Of a stretch of DNA of 35,843 bases, positions 23,372-30,657 are shown piece after piece. Made by a program: the position numbers and the translations under genes. Below the pieces are notes generated by a model. The model did not search any database and was not told where the DNA came from. It saw only the letters and a program-made list of their open reading frames with translations. Numbering within the stretch: the stretch's first letter is position 1; each line of letters starts with the position of its first letter. The DNA is from Saprospiraceae bacterium (GTDB lineage: Bacteria > Bacteroidota > Bacteroidia > Chitinophagales > Saprospiraceae), in the NCBI GenBank assembly GCA_020628725.1, contig JAHDEO010000012.1, positions 1 to 35,843 on the forward strand, given 5' to 3'.

Positions 23372-24105
23372 TAATGTAATCCTGTTTTATGTAAAATATT
23401 TAATTGACCGCGATAAGCGCGATTGATATTTTCTTCTGTAAATACGGTTTCCGTATCGCCGTAGGCGACGACCCATTGATTGAGCAAAATCACTTGGTCA
23501 AAATAATCTTTCACTTTCGACAAGTCGTGGTGAATGACTAAAATAGTCTTTCCTGCGCTGCGTAATTCTTTCAAAATCTCCACGATTTTTTGTTCCGTTT
23601 TAATGTCAACTCCAACGAAGGGTTCGTCCATTAAAAAAATATCTGCTTGCTGGCACAAAGCACGCGCAATAAAGACGCGCTGCTGCTGCCCGCCTGATAG
23701 TTCGCCGATTTGTCGCTTGCGTAGGTGGTCGATGCCCATATCTTTGAGGGCTTGCATGGCGATGTCTTTATCTTCTCCTGAAAGTCGTTGCAAAATTCGC
23801 TTGAAGGGATAGCGTCCCATCATCACGACATCCATCACCGTAGCCGGGAATTGCCAGTCAATTTCGCCTTTCTGTGGGATATAGACCATCTTTTTGCGCT
23901 GATTTTCAACAGGTTCACCATTAATCAACACTTGCCCCGTATTGACAGGTATCAAGCCCAATATTGCCTTAAATAAGGTGGATTTCCCCGCACCATTCGG
24001 TCCCAATACGCCATACAACTGCCCCGCTTCCATATCCATGTAGATATTGGTCAACACCGTTTTTCTGTCGTATGAAACGGATAAACCTTTAATTGAAATC
24101 ACCAT
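23371..24105 (-). CDS. Metal ABC transporter ATP-binding protein (Mn/Zn type)
   Basis: The 244-residue ATPase contains Walker A GPNGAGKST (residues about 36-44), the Q-loop in VYIPQKGEIDWQFPATVMDVVMMGRYP (this PQK..IDW..P..V.D.V..GR pattern is typical of manganese/zinc/iron ABC ATPases), the signature LSGGQQQRVFIARAL, Walker B IFLMDEPFVGVD, and the H-loop VIHHDLSKV. It should energise uptake of Mn, Zn or Fe with the solute-binding protein encoded just upstream. No permease gene follows, unlike the usual three-gene operon. Confidence 0.92.
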   Translation of the reverse strand: MVISIKGLSVSYDRKTVLTNIYMDMEAGQLYGVLGPNGAGKSTLFKAILGLIPVNTGQVLINGEPVENQRKKMVYIPQKGEIDWQFPATVMDVVMMGRYPFKRILQRLSGEDKDIAMQALKDMGIDHLRKRQIGELSGGQQQRVFIARALCQQADIFLMDEPFVGVDIKTEQKIVEILKELRSAGKTILVIHHDLSKVKDYFDQVILLNQWVVAYGDTETVFTEENINRAYRGQLNILHKTGLH

Positions 24106-24111
24106 AACTTA

Positions 24112-24197
24112 ATGGATAATGGATAATGGATAATGGATAATATTTGAGTTTTGCAAAGCAAAAACAAAAAGCATTATCCGTCATCCATTATCCATTA
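24112..24197. repeat. GGATAAT heptamer inverted repeat
   Basis: Four tandem GGATAAT heptamers (24115-24142) face ATTATCCGTCATCCATTATCCATT (24174-24197). The hairpin fills the gap between the solute-binding protein and ATPase genes of one presumed operon. Confidence 0.9.
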
Positions 24198-24202
24198 AAA
24201 AA

Positions 24203-25195
24203 TTATCTATTCATTTTTGAAAACATAAATATCATTGCACCGACTAAGAGCAAACCGATTAGAATGGTTGCCCAACCGAAGCCGCCGGAGGATTGGTTGG
24301 TAGCGATAGATTCTTTGATTTTTCCTGTTAATCCTGCTACAATTTTATCAGTATTGGAGGTCATCATGTTGATATATGAATCGCCATCCTCGCCCGGTAG
24401 ACCAATAGAATCTGCATATAGTGAGCCACCGAGTACGATATTGGCGTCCTCGGCAATTTGCTTCATGATTTTAGGGTTTATGGTGGTTTCGGCAAAAATG
24501 GAAGGGACATTTGATTGCTTAATCACCTTGATCAAATTCTGTACATCTTGAGGCGTGGGTTCTGCGTCGGTAGAAACCCCCATCGTTGATTCGAGTTGAA
24601 CACCGTAGCGTTTGCCGTAGTATTTGAAGGCATCGTGTGAGGTGATGAGGATACGCTGAGTAGGAGGAATTTTAGTAATTTCGGATACAATATATTCGTC
24701 CATTTCCTCAATTTCGATGCGGTATGCGTTGTAATTTTTTTCGTAAAAATCCTTGTTTGCAGGATCAAGTGCGACGACAGCGTTTTTGATATTTTCGATA
24801 TATTTCAAGCCATTGCGTCCATCCATCCATGCGTGAGGGTCAGGCGAATCGTAAGCGTCACTCATCAAAGGAGTGATACCTTCCGTTATGGTGGCAACGG
24901 TCGCTTGTGTGCCGGAATGTTTGATTAATTCTCCCAACCAGCCTTCAAAACCGAGCGCGTTTTGGAGAATGAGGTCGGCATTGACCACCATCTTTGCATC
25001 TCCCGGCGTGGGCTTATGCGTGTGGGGGTCGGCACCGACGGGTACGAGGAGTTCGACGTTCATTTTGTCATCTACGATGTTTTTTGCCATATCAGCAAAC
25101 ATGGAGGCAGTAGCAACAATCGTGGGTTTTTCGGCTTTGATTTGGGAAGTTGAAAGGAGCAATAATAGTGTAATTAATATAGTGTAATTCTTCAT
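24203..25195 (-). CDS. Metal ABC solute-binding protein with C-terminal membrane anchor
   Basis: The 330-residue protein belongs to the TroA/ZnuA cluster A-I binding proteins. After a signal peptide (MKNYTILITLLLLLSTSQIKA) come IVATASMFADMAKNIV, the metal ligand His in VGADPHTHKPTPGD, a second His in DPHAWMDGRN, Glu in FAETTINPK, and Asp in GGSLYADSIG. The long His-rich loop of zinc-specific ZnuA is absent, so Mn or Fe is as likely as Zn. Residues about 307-327 (FGWATILIGLLLVGAMIFMF) form a C-terminal transmembrane helix, unusual for this family, which would tether the protein to the inner membrane. An MntR-like regulator lies directly upstream. Confidence 0.92.
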   Translation of the reverse strand: MKNYTILITLLLLLSTSQIKAEKPTIVATASMFADMAKNIVDDKMNVELLVPVGADPHTHKPTPGDAKMVVNADLILQNALGFEGWLGELIKHSGTQATVATITEGITPLMSDAYDSPDPHAWMDGRNGLKYIENIKNAVVALDPANKDFYEKNYNAYRIEIEEMDEYIVSEITKIPPTQRILITSHDAFKYYGKRYGVQLESTMGVSTDAEPTPQDVQNLIKVIKQSNVPSIFAETTINPKIMKQIAEDANIVLGGSLYADSIGLPGEDGDSYINMMTSNTDKIVAGLTGKIKESIATNQSSGGFGWATILIGLLLVGAMIFMFSKMNR

Positions 25196-25280
25196 TTGTG
25201 AATTTGTATAACAGTAGCATGGTGTTTCCGGTCTGCGTCTTTTGCTCTACATACGCGAGAAACGGGGTGGAAGCACCGTT

Positions 25281-25949
25281 CTACGATATTTTTAACAATA
25301 AATTTTTCGATACTTTTTCGCTCAATTCCATTTCTTTTTCATCGTCGATTCTAATGGAGATAGACTCGTCAAAGTCGTGTAATTCAAGGACTTGTATTTT
25401 TGTGCCGATACCAATATTGACTTTTCGGAGGTAACGCATCAATGAATCGGGGTGGTCTTGTAAGCCCGTAAGAATACCGTGTTCACCGACTTTAAGGGCA
25501 GAAAGTGGAGTCAATTGGCGCGTAGGAATTGTCCCATCAGCGCGTGGAATCGGATCGCCGTGCGGATCAAAATTGGGTTTGCCAAGATACTCATCCAAGC
25601 GATTCACCAATTCATCGGAACGAACATGCTCCAATTCTTCGGCGATGTCGTGGACTTCATCCCATTCAAATTTGAGTTTTTCGACCAAAAAATACTCCCA
25701 CAAACGATGTTTACGCACCAACGCAGTAGCTATTTTTCTGCCGGATACTTCGAGCCGCACTCCTTTGTATTTTTCGTAATGAATGAGTTCTTTCTCCGAT
25801 AATCGGCGCAACATATCCGTTACAGATGCCGCAGCAATATTCATTTCTGTTGCTATGGCATTCGTCGTGGCAGTTGGTCTTTCAGCTTCCTCTGTAAGCT
25901 TGAAAATTGCCTTTAGATAATTTTCTTCTGTAGGTGATAAACGTATCAA
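25281..25949 (-). CDS. DtxR/MntR-family metal-dependent repressor
   Basis: The 222-residue protein opens LSPTEENYLKAIFKLTE, the standard DtxR-family start, with a winged helix-turn-helix (ATEMNIAAASVTDMLRRLSEKELIHYEKYKGVRL), a dimerisation/metal-binding region (RKHRLWEYFLVEKLKFEWDEVHDIAEELEHVRSDELVNRLD with the metal-ligand Glu/His cluster), and a C-terminal FeoA/SH3-like part (PLSALKVGEHGILTGLQDH onward). It should sense Mn or Fe and control the downstream metal ABC genes. The start codon is TTG at 25949: no ATG is in frame before the upstream stop, and this start gives the family N-terminus. A symmetric site lies 67 bases upstream. Confidence 0.92.
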   Translation of the reverse strand: MIRLSPTEENYLKAIFKLTEEAERPTATTNAIATEMNIAAASVTDMLRRLSEKELIHYEKYKGVRLEVSGRKIATALVRKHRLWEYFLVEKLKFEWDEVHDIAEELEHVRSDELVNRLDEYLGKPNFDPHGDPIPRADGTIPTRQLTPLSALKVGEHGILTGLQDHPDSLMRYLRKVNIGIGTKIQVLELHDFDESISIRIDDEKEMELSEKVSKNLLLKIS

Positions 25950-25984
25950 TGAGTGAATTTTGAATGAGTGAATGAGTGAATCAT
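25945..25984. repeat. GAGTGAATGAGTGAAT word repeats at the mntR-like start
   Basis: ATGAGTGAATTTTGAATGAGTGAATGAGTGAATCA overlaps the TTG start codon of the regulator. It belongs to the AT-rich word family at 16038 and 4262; here the period is 8. Confidence 0.75.
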
Positions 25985-26015
25985 TTTAAATTCATATTTC
26001 GAGCGCAAAATTACA

Positions 26016-26037
26016 ATTTTTAGACTGCTCTAAAAAT
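26016..26037. promoter_or_regulatory. Candidate MntR/DtxR operator
   Basis: ATTTTTAGA-CTGC-TCTAAAAAT has perfect 9-base arms around four central bases. DtxR/MntR-type repressors bind similar symmetric TTTAG..CTAAA sites. It lies 67 bases upstream of the regulator's TTG start in the only gap that can contain the promoter of the metal-uptake genes. A weaker half-site TTAGTCTAAA occurs near 26118. Confidence 0.6.
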
Positions 26038-26214
26038 ATTTTTAAGTCAATTTTGTTTTTAAATTTAATTCAATGTAAAACACAGGCTAAAAAATAATGT
26101 TTTCGACAATGACTTTATTAGTCTAAATGATACCAATTATAGCAAACCAAGTCTCAATAATGAAAAATAACCTCCAATGAGCAATTAATCATTCACCGTT
26201 AATCATTACTAATT

Positions 26215-26721
26215 ATGAAATTGATACACCTAAATGGAATACTTGCACTATTAGCAGGCGTTATATTACTCAGCAGTTGCGGTGCTACGCGACAAGCAAA
26301 TCAACTTCTTGAACATCAGCAGATTTTACAAAAAATGGCAAGTGATACCACTTTTACGCCCGAAGAAAAATTTGATGTGATGATGGGAAGTATGACCGCC
26401 ATGATGCATGAAGGGATGCGTATCGTCAATCCCAAAAAAGGCGTGAACTACGTCACGAAATTTGGGACTCAAAATGCAAAGTCTATTGATGTAATCTTAC
26501 GTGAATTTACAGCATGGCAACAGGAAATGGGACCGGCAGAACGTATTGCCTTTGGCGCGAGTATGCTTCAAAAACCTTATTCGAGAGATGCTTTGGATTT
26601 GATACCTAAATTTGTACGAAAATACCAACAAGTTACTTTCGTAACGCGTACTATGAAGCGGGTAAAATCAGGAATTATAGGATTTGGTAAGAGTAGATTA
26701 GGGGATATACTGGGACAGTGA
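26215..26721 (+). CDS. Unknown lipoprotein, 168 residues
   Basis: The product starts with a lipoprotein signal (GILALLAGVILLSSC, Cys at about residue 22), followed by GATRQANQLLEHQQILQ. The mature part is helical and contains FDVMMGSMTAMMHEGMRIV, then GPAERIAFGASMLQKPYSRDAL and a basic C-terminus (RTMKRVKSGIIGFGKSRLGDILGQ). I do not recognise the family. Its TGA stop is the first part of a TGATTGG heptamer repeat. Confidence 0.75.
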   Translation: MKLIHLNGILALLAGVILLSSCGATRQANQLLEHQQILQKMASDTTFTPEEKFDVMMGSMTAMMHEGMRIVNPKKGVNYVTKFGTQNAKSIDVILREFTAWQQEMGPAERIAFGASMLQKPYSRDALDLIPKFVRKYQQVTFVTRTMKRVKSGIIGFGKSRLGDILGQ

Positions 26722-26815
26722 TTGGTGATTGGTTTATTAAGTTCATTAGATTTGTTGGATATTTTGTTAAGTCAATCACTCAATAAACCTAATGAACTTG
26801 ATAAACCGAATAACT
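26719..26815. repeat. TGATTGG / TTTATTAAGTTCATTAG inverted repeat, copy 2
   Basis: Two TGATTGG heptamers (the first being the stop codon of the lipoprotein gene) lead into TTTATTAAGTTCATTAG (26742 on), which is mirrored by CTAATGAACTTGATAAACC (about 26788-26806). Same words as 7505-7595. It separates two converging genes. Confidence 0.8.
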
Positions 26816-26817
26816 AA

Positions 26818-27114
26818 TTATACCTCAACAGTTTCGATATGAGCAGATAGTCCTCTGTCGATGAGTGCATCTTTCATTGGGCGCAGGACTTCCATTGTAG
26901 CAGTTTTGACCGTAGCCTTGCCTTTAAAATGAATAATCATAGAAAGCTGCTCGGCTTGCTGTTCGCTGTGTTTGCAAACTTTTATGAAAGATTCGATGAC
27001 CCATTCAAATGTATTATAGTCGTCATTGAATACCACGAGATGTGCTACCTCGCCGTTTTCAATTACATCTTCTACAAGAATATCCTCTTCGATTAATATG
27101 TCCGGGTTGAGCAT
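26818..27114 (-). CDS. clpS: ATP-dependent Clp protease adaptor ClpS
   Basis: ClpS binds the ClpA/ClpC N-domain and delivers proteins with destabilising N-termini. The 98-residue protein contains the conserved core HLVVFNDDYNTFEWVIESFIKVCKHSEQQAEQLSMIIHFKGKATV, including the NDD(Y)N substrate pocket region and the His-containing helix. The N-terminal ~25 residues are acidic and flexible, as usual. The upstream gene on the strand is a peroxiredoxin, separated by a TCAGA hairpin. Confidence 0.93.
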   Translation of the reverse strand: MLNPDILIEEDILVEDVIENGEVAHLVVFNDDYNTFEWVIESFIKVCKHSEQQAEQLSMIIHFKGKATVKTATMEVLRPMKDALIDRGLSAHIETVEV

Positions 27115-27127
27115 GATAATTTATTTA

Positions 27128-27205
27128 GATGTCAGAACATTTTATTGTCAGAAGACAGATAGATAATTTTTCCGACTTCTGACAGCAAAGTGGTCTGTCT
27201 TTTGT
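27128..27205. repeat. TCAGA heptamer inverted repeat, copy 6
   Basis: GATGTCAGAACATTTTATTGTCAGAAGACAGAT and CGACTTCTGACAGCAAAGTGGTCTGTC are the two arms, more diverged than the other copies. It lies between peroxiredoxin and clpS. Confidence 0.75.
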
Positions 27206-27217
27206 CCTCTTTTATAA

Positions 27218-27688
27218 CTAATTTAAAGCCTCTAAAGTTCCCTTTACGGCTGCAAAATCGGGCAATTCTCCCGCATTGTCAAGTACCTCTGCGTATTGGA
27301 TGACACCTTCTCCGTCAATGACGAATGCAGAACGCTTGGCTACGCCTTTCATCCCTAATACAAAATCGTCATATTGGGCACCATACGCCGCACAAACCGT
27401 GCGATTGAAATCCGCTAATAAAGGGAAGTTCAAATTTTGTTCCGCTTTGAATTTTTCTAATGTAAATAGAGAATCTACAGAGACCGCAAGTATTTCTGCA
27501 TCAAGGTTTTGATAGCTGGCAATATCATCGCGCATGGTACAAAGTTCGGTTGTACACACACCTGTAAATGCCAATGGGAAGAATAGTAAAACTACATTCT
27601 TTCCCTTATAATCTCCTAAAGCAACTTCCTTTTTATCGGAATTGAAAAGTGTGAAATCGGGGGCTTTGTCTCCTTTTTGTAGTGCCAT
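27218..27688 (-). CDS. Peroxiredoxin (AhpE/PrxQ-like)
   Basis: Thiol peroxidase that reduces hydrogen peroxide and alkyl hydroperoxides. The 156-residue protein opens [20 protein letters not shown] and has the active-site motif [19 protein letters not shown]: PxxxTxxC with the peroxidatic Cys near residue 45 and a second Cys five positions on, the spacing of PrxQ-type resolving cysteines. [14 protein letters not shown] and [17 protein letters not shown] follow, then [21 protein letters not shown] 27688 is used, because the 14 codons upstream derive partly from a CCAAATA heptamer repeat. Confidence 0.92.
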   Translation of the reverse strand: MALQKGDKAPDFTLFNSDKKEVALGDYKGKNVVLLFFPLAFTGVCTTELCTMRDDIASYQNLDAEILAVSVDSLFTLEKFKAEQNLNFPLLADFNRTVCAAYGAQYDDFVLGMKGVAKRSAFVIDGEGVIQYAEVLDNAGELPDFAAVKGTLEALN

Positions 27689-27694
27689 GTTCGT

Positions 27695-27727
27695 TATTTT
27701 AAATTCCAAATACCAAGCACCGGATTT
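27695..27727. repeat. CCAAATACCAAGCACC heptamers, copy 3
   Basis: AAATTCCAAATACCAAGCACCGGATTTCAA is a short array of the CCAAGCA family (compare 9778 and 16711), directly upstream of the peroxiredoxin start. Confidence 0.7.
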
Positions 27728-27730
27728 CAA

Positions 27731-28048
27731 TTAATATATGGCTTGGTCGGAATCTCTTTATATGTTCAAAGGTAATCAAAATCCTTTGTATTCGGATATG
27801 AAATTTTGATTAATTTTTATGTTGAATTGCAAATATTCAAATAGAATAATTTTTATTTTATTATTTCAACGGCTGCACATGCAAAAAACAAAGGTAATGT
27901 GATTTTGTTTTTTTAACTCCGATGGGTAAACAAGAAAAGGTCACGAGTTTAAAACTCATAACCTTTCTGATTTTTGGCGTTAAACCATTTTAAATACACA
28001 AATATTTATTTTAGCCTTATAACAAAACGCCTTCCATTGGATACTACA
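27731..28048. other. Gene-free gap with possible promoter and hairpin
   Basis: About 320 bases without a convincing gene. On the minus strand TACCTTTG (27767-27774 complement) matches the Bacteroidota -7 pattern TAnnTTTG and could drive the peroxiredoxin, but I see no good -33 box. At 27936-27966, AAAGGTCACGAG ... CTCATAACCTTT forms an imperfect hairpin with a U-rich minus-strand flank, suitable as terminator of the DUF4173 gene. Confidence 0.4.
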
Positions 28049-29542
28049 TCAATCTAATCCACGAGCCTTCGCGTTGTTTCCTGTCAAAAATCGCTTATTC
28101 CTATAATCTGCATAATTCCATGATGCCCAACTGATTTGTGTTTGTCTTTGAAGAAATGCTGCTCGTTTTTTACTGATGGCAGTACTCGCTGTGGAAAATT
28201 TTTCTTGAATATAGTCTTCATGTTGATACAATACATGGAGGTTTTTATCTGATACTTTTTCCAATAAAAAAACGTAGTCAATGCGCTTGATTTCTGCGGT
28301 CAGATTGTGACGAGTTATTAATACATCCCAATTTACAAAACATGTTAGTGTCATAATGATGTATAGTGCCCATGCATTAGTTTTTATGAGGTAATAAAAA
28401 CTCTTAATATCGCGTACTTTGAAGTACATCGTCAGCAGTCCAAAAAGTGTCATTAGCAAGAAAACCATGACCCCAACACGCCTGTAGCTCAATCCGTATG
28501 TATCAATGTATCTAAAATTGCGAACACCTACAGAAAGTGCCAGCGCAGCATTTTGAATAATCCACAAGTATGTAGCAACACGCAGGGGAGTATTTTTTTT
28601 ATAAAAATTTAAATTATTCCTAAAAAAATAGCCCACGATTGCCATTGCCAGTAAAATGCTGGCAATCAATACATATGTACTTTCATGTATAAATTGACTG
28701 AACTGTGCCGAAGTGTATTCACTGAAATCCAGCCACAAATATCGAATATCCACCATATTTACAAGAAATAATAAGGCATTCAGAGAGCAAATAACCATGA
28801 GACCAATACGATATTCATTTTTGAGTGCTAACATACCGAAGGACAAATGATGCTCAACAGAACGGCGTTGGCGTAGCAAAATATCATGGCGTGAGGCTTG
28901 CTCTGCCTTAAACCACTCTTGTATAGGCTGCCACATGACACTACCCGACACCAATAAGCCCAAACCAATAAAACCAAACCACCACCACGAAATATGTTGA
29001 AAAGGCGAAGACAATAGTTCACCCAAAAAACTAACAAAATTAGTAGAGAGTTCGGCAAATTTCGGGTTGGCAACGGCATACAATACGTAAAAAACCATCA
29101 GAAAAAATATCGGCACAAATGCAAATCGGGCATACAACCACGCCGGACGGATTTTGGCAACTGCATGTTCTATCGAAATGTCTTTTGATAGATGCACAGG
29201 TGTGTAAAAAATTCCCAAAAGTCCCGACAAAAAAGCATATCCCGTATGCTCAAAATCGGGTCGATGTATAAAACCAATGGTCGTAACCGCAGAGAGCAGG
29301 TGAACGACTTTGCTCAAATCCGAATTGTGCCATACCACAAATACAGCAGTTAAGAAAGTCATCACCATGCTCATCGTAGCAGCCTTAGAGAAGCCTTCAT
29401 CTATTTTCAAAAAAATTGAAAAACCAAGCAAAAGGACAGCAAAAAGTAGTGTGTTTAAGCCCATCTGTTCTTGCCAAAACAGCAGATGATAGGCTATGAG
29501 GGCTACAAGGACTAATAGATTGGGAAAAGCGGTATTCTTCAT
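28049..29542 (-). CDS. DUF4173-type polytopic membrane protein
   Basis: The 497-residue protein has about ten or more hydrophobic segments from the N-terminus to residue ~410 and a soluble C-terminal ~85 residues (KRIDYVFLLEKVSDKNLHVLYQH ... NYADYRNKRF). The stretch DFSEYTSAQFSQFIHESTYVLIASILLAMAIVGYFFR, followed by LRVATYLWIIQNAALALSVGVRN and SYRRVGVMVFLLMTLFGL, matches my memory of DUF4173 proteins. No catalytic function is known. Its start faces a plus-strand methyltransferase across a 313-base gap containing repeated AAAGTACTTT sites. Confidence 0.8.
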   Translation of the reverse strand: MKNTAFPNLLVLVALIAYHLLFWQEQMGLNTLLFAVLLLGFSIFLKIDEGFSKAATMSMVMTFLTAVFVVWHNSDLSKVVHLLSAVTTIGFIHRPDFEHTGYAFLSGLLGIFYTPVHLSKDISIEHAVAKIRPAWLYARFAFVPIFFLMVFYVLYAVANPKFAELSTNFVSFLGELLSSPFQHISWWWFGFIGLGLLVSGSVMWQPIQEWFKAEQASRHDILLRQRRSVEHHLSFGMLALKNEYRIGLMVICSLNALLFLVNMVDIRYLWLDFSEYTSAQFSQFIHESTYVLIASILLAMAIVGYFFRNNLNFYKKNTPLRVATYLWIIQNAALALSVGVRNFRYIDTYGLSYRRVGVMVFLLMTLFGLLTMYFKVRDIKSFYYLIKTNAWALYIIMTLTCFVNWDVLITRHNLTAEIKRIDYVFLLEKVSDKNLHVLYQHEDYIQEKFSTASTAISKKRAAFLQRQTQISWASWNYADYRNKRFLTGNNAKARGLD

Positions 29543-29555
29543 GATTTTTAATTAT

Positions 29556-29600
29556 TCTGACGTCAGACCATTTCATTCTCAGACGTCAGATGTCAGACGA
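29556..29600. repeat. TCAGA heptamer repeat, diverged copy 7
   Basis: TCTGACGTCAGACCATTTCATTCTCAGACGTCAGATGTCAGACG shares the CATTTCATT core with the other copies. Only one arm is present. It lies just upstream of the DUF4173 gene. Confidence 0.75.
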
Positions 29601-29622
29601 ATTACATGGTATCTATTTGATA

Positions 29623-29717
29623 AAAGTACTTTGTTTTTAAAAGCGTATTTCGCTAAAAAAACAGGCAATGCCTGAGTCGTTAATTTGTGATTTTATTTTT
29701 GTGCAATAAAGTACTTT
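29623..29717. promoter_or_regulatory. Two AAAGTACTTT palindromes in a divergent gap
   Basis: The 10-base palindrome AAAGTACTTT followed by G occurs at 29623-29632 and 29708-29717, and a partial ACAAAGTA lies just after the second. The gap is shared by the DUF4173 gene (minus) and the methyltransferase gene (plus). They could be operator sites; from memory, similar AAAGTACTTTG sites occur upstream of membrane-protein genes in this phylum. Confidence 0.35.
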
Positions 29718-29855
29718 GAATAACAAAGTAAGCATAAAAAAATCGTTTTGCCAAATTAATTTCATTTTTTTTCTATTTTTAAATCTGAACTAACGAATCA
29801 GGAATTAACAAATCGCAAATCAACGAAGTGAACAAAAAAATCACTACCTTGCGGC

Positions 29856-30602
29856 ATGGCAAATGACCTTCAACATACCATAAGTGCCGCTAAATCATGG
29901 TTTTCTAAAAATGCGAATCCATTTAGCAAGCGGCAATTGAAGAAGTTTTATCGCGAACTCGTCGAACCCGGTTATGTCTGTTATGATGTTGGCGGAGGTA
30001 TGGGACAACGCACCGAGGCGTGGTTGGCACTTGGGGCGCAAGTCGTATGTATTGAGCCGCAATCTGACCGGATGGCGCGTATTGAGAAGCGATTTGCAGG
30101 AAATAATAACTTCCGTACTGTCCGCAAAGCCGTTAGTCACGAAAAATACATGGGCATCATGCAGGTGAATAATGCCACCCCGGGTGCGGGTACGCTCACG
30201 CAAGGCACAGCACGCGTAGCGATTAGTCAAAACGACCCGCTAAGTAAAAACTGGGACAAAGAAGAACCTGTAGAAATCACCACCTTAGATGAGATAATCA
30301 ACTGGCATGGCTTACCTGATTTTTGCCAGATTAATGCGAAGGGCTACGAAGTAGAAGTGTTGAAAGGCTTGAACCATTCTGTCAAAAGTCTTGCCTTCGG
30401 CTATCTCGCAAACGCCCCCCAGTATGCCCTCGAATGCCTGACCCAATTGGAGCGATTTGGCGATTACGAATTCAAATGGACGTATGAGGACGAAACGGAA
30501 TTTGCTGCACCACGTTGGGTGAATGTCCATGCTATACGAACGGTCTTGCGCGGCTTTCATGCGCACGAGCGTTCGGGAGATATTTATGCGCGATTGAGGT
30601 GA
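29856..30602 (+). CDS. FkbM-family SAM-dependent methyltransferase
   Basis: The 248-residue protein has a SAM-binding motif CYDVGGGMGQRTEAWLALGAQVVCIEPQ (about residues 42-70) and the FkbM-type segment TTLDEIINWHGLPDFCQINAKGYEVEVLKGL (about 148-180). In most FkbM proteins this reads ...KiDvEGyE..vL.G; here Asp-Val-Glu is replaced by Asn-Ala-Lys, so the usual acidic residues are missing. It may have changed specificity or lower activity. FkbM enzymes O-methylate sugars or lipids. It stands alone, followed by a gene of unknown function. Confidence 0.82.
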   Translation: MANDLQHTISAAKSWFSKNANPFSKRQLKKFYRELVEPGYVCYDVGGGMGQRTEAWLALGAQVVCIEPQSDRMARIEKRFAGNNNFRTVRKAVSHEKYMGIMQVNNATPGAGTLTQGTARVAISQNDPLSKNWDKEEPVEITTLDEIINWHGLPDFCQINAKGYEVEVLKGLNHSVKSLAFGYLANAPQYALECLTQLERFGDYEFKWTYEDETEFAAPRWVNVHAIRTVLRGFHAHERSGDIYARLR

Positions 30603-30657
30603 AGGATGATAAGGGTGTAGCAGAGATTTACAAGATTCAAAAAAGTAATTCACGACC

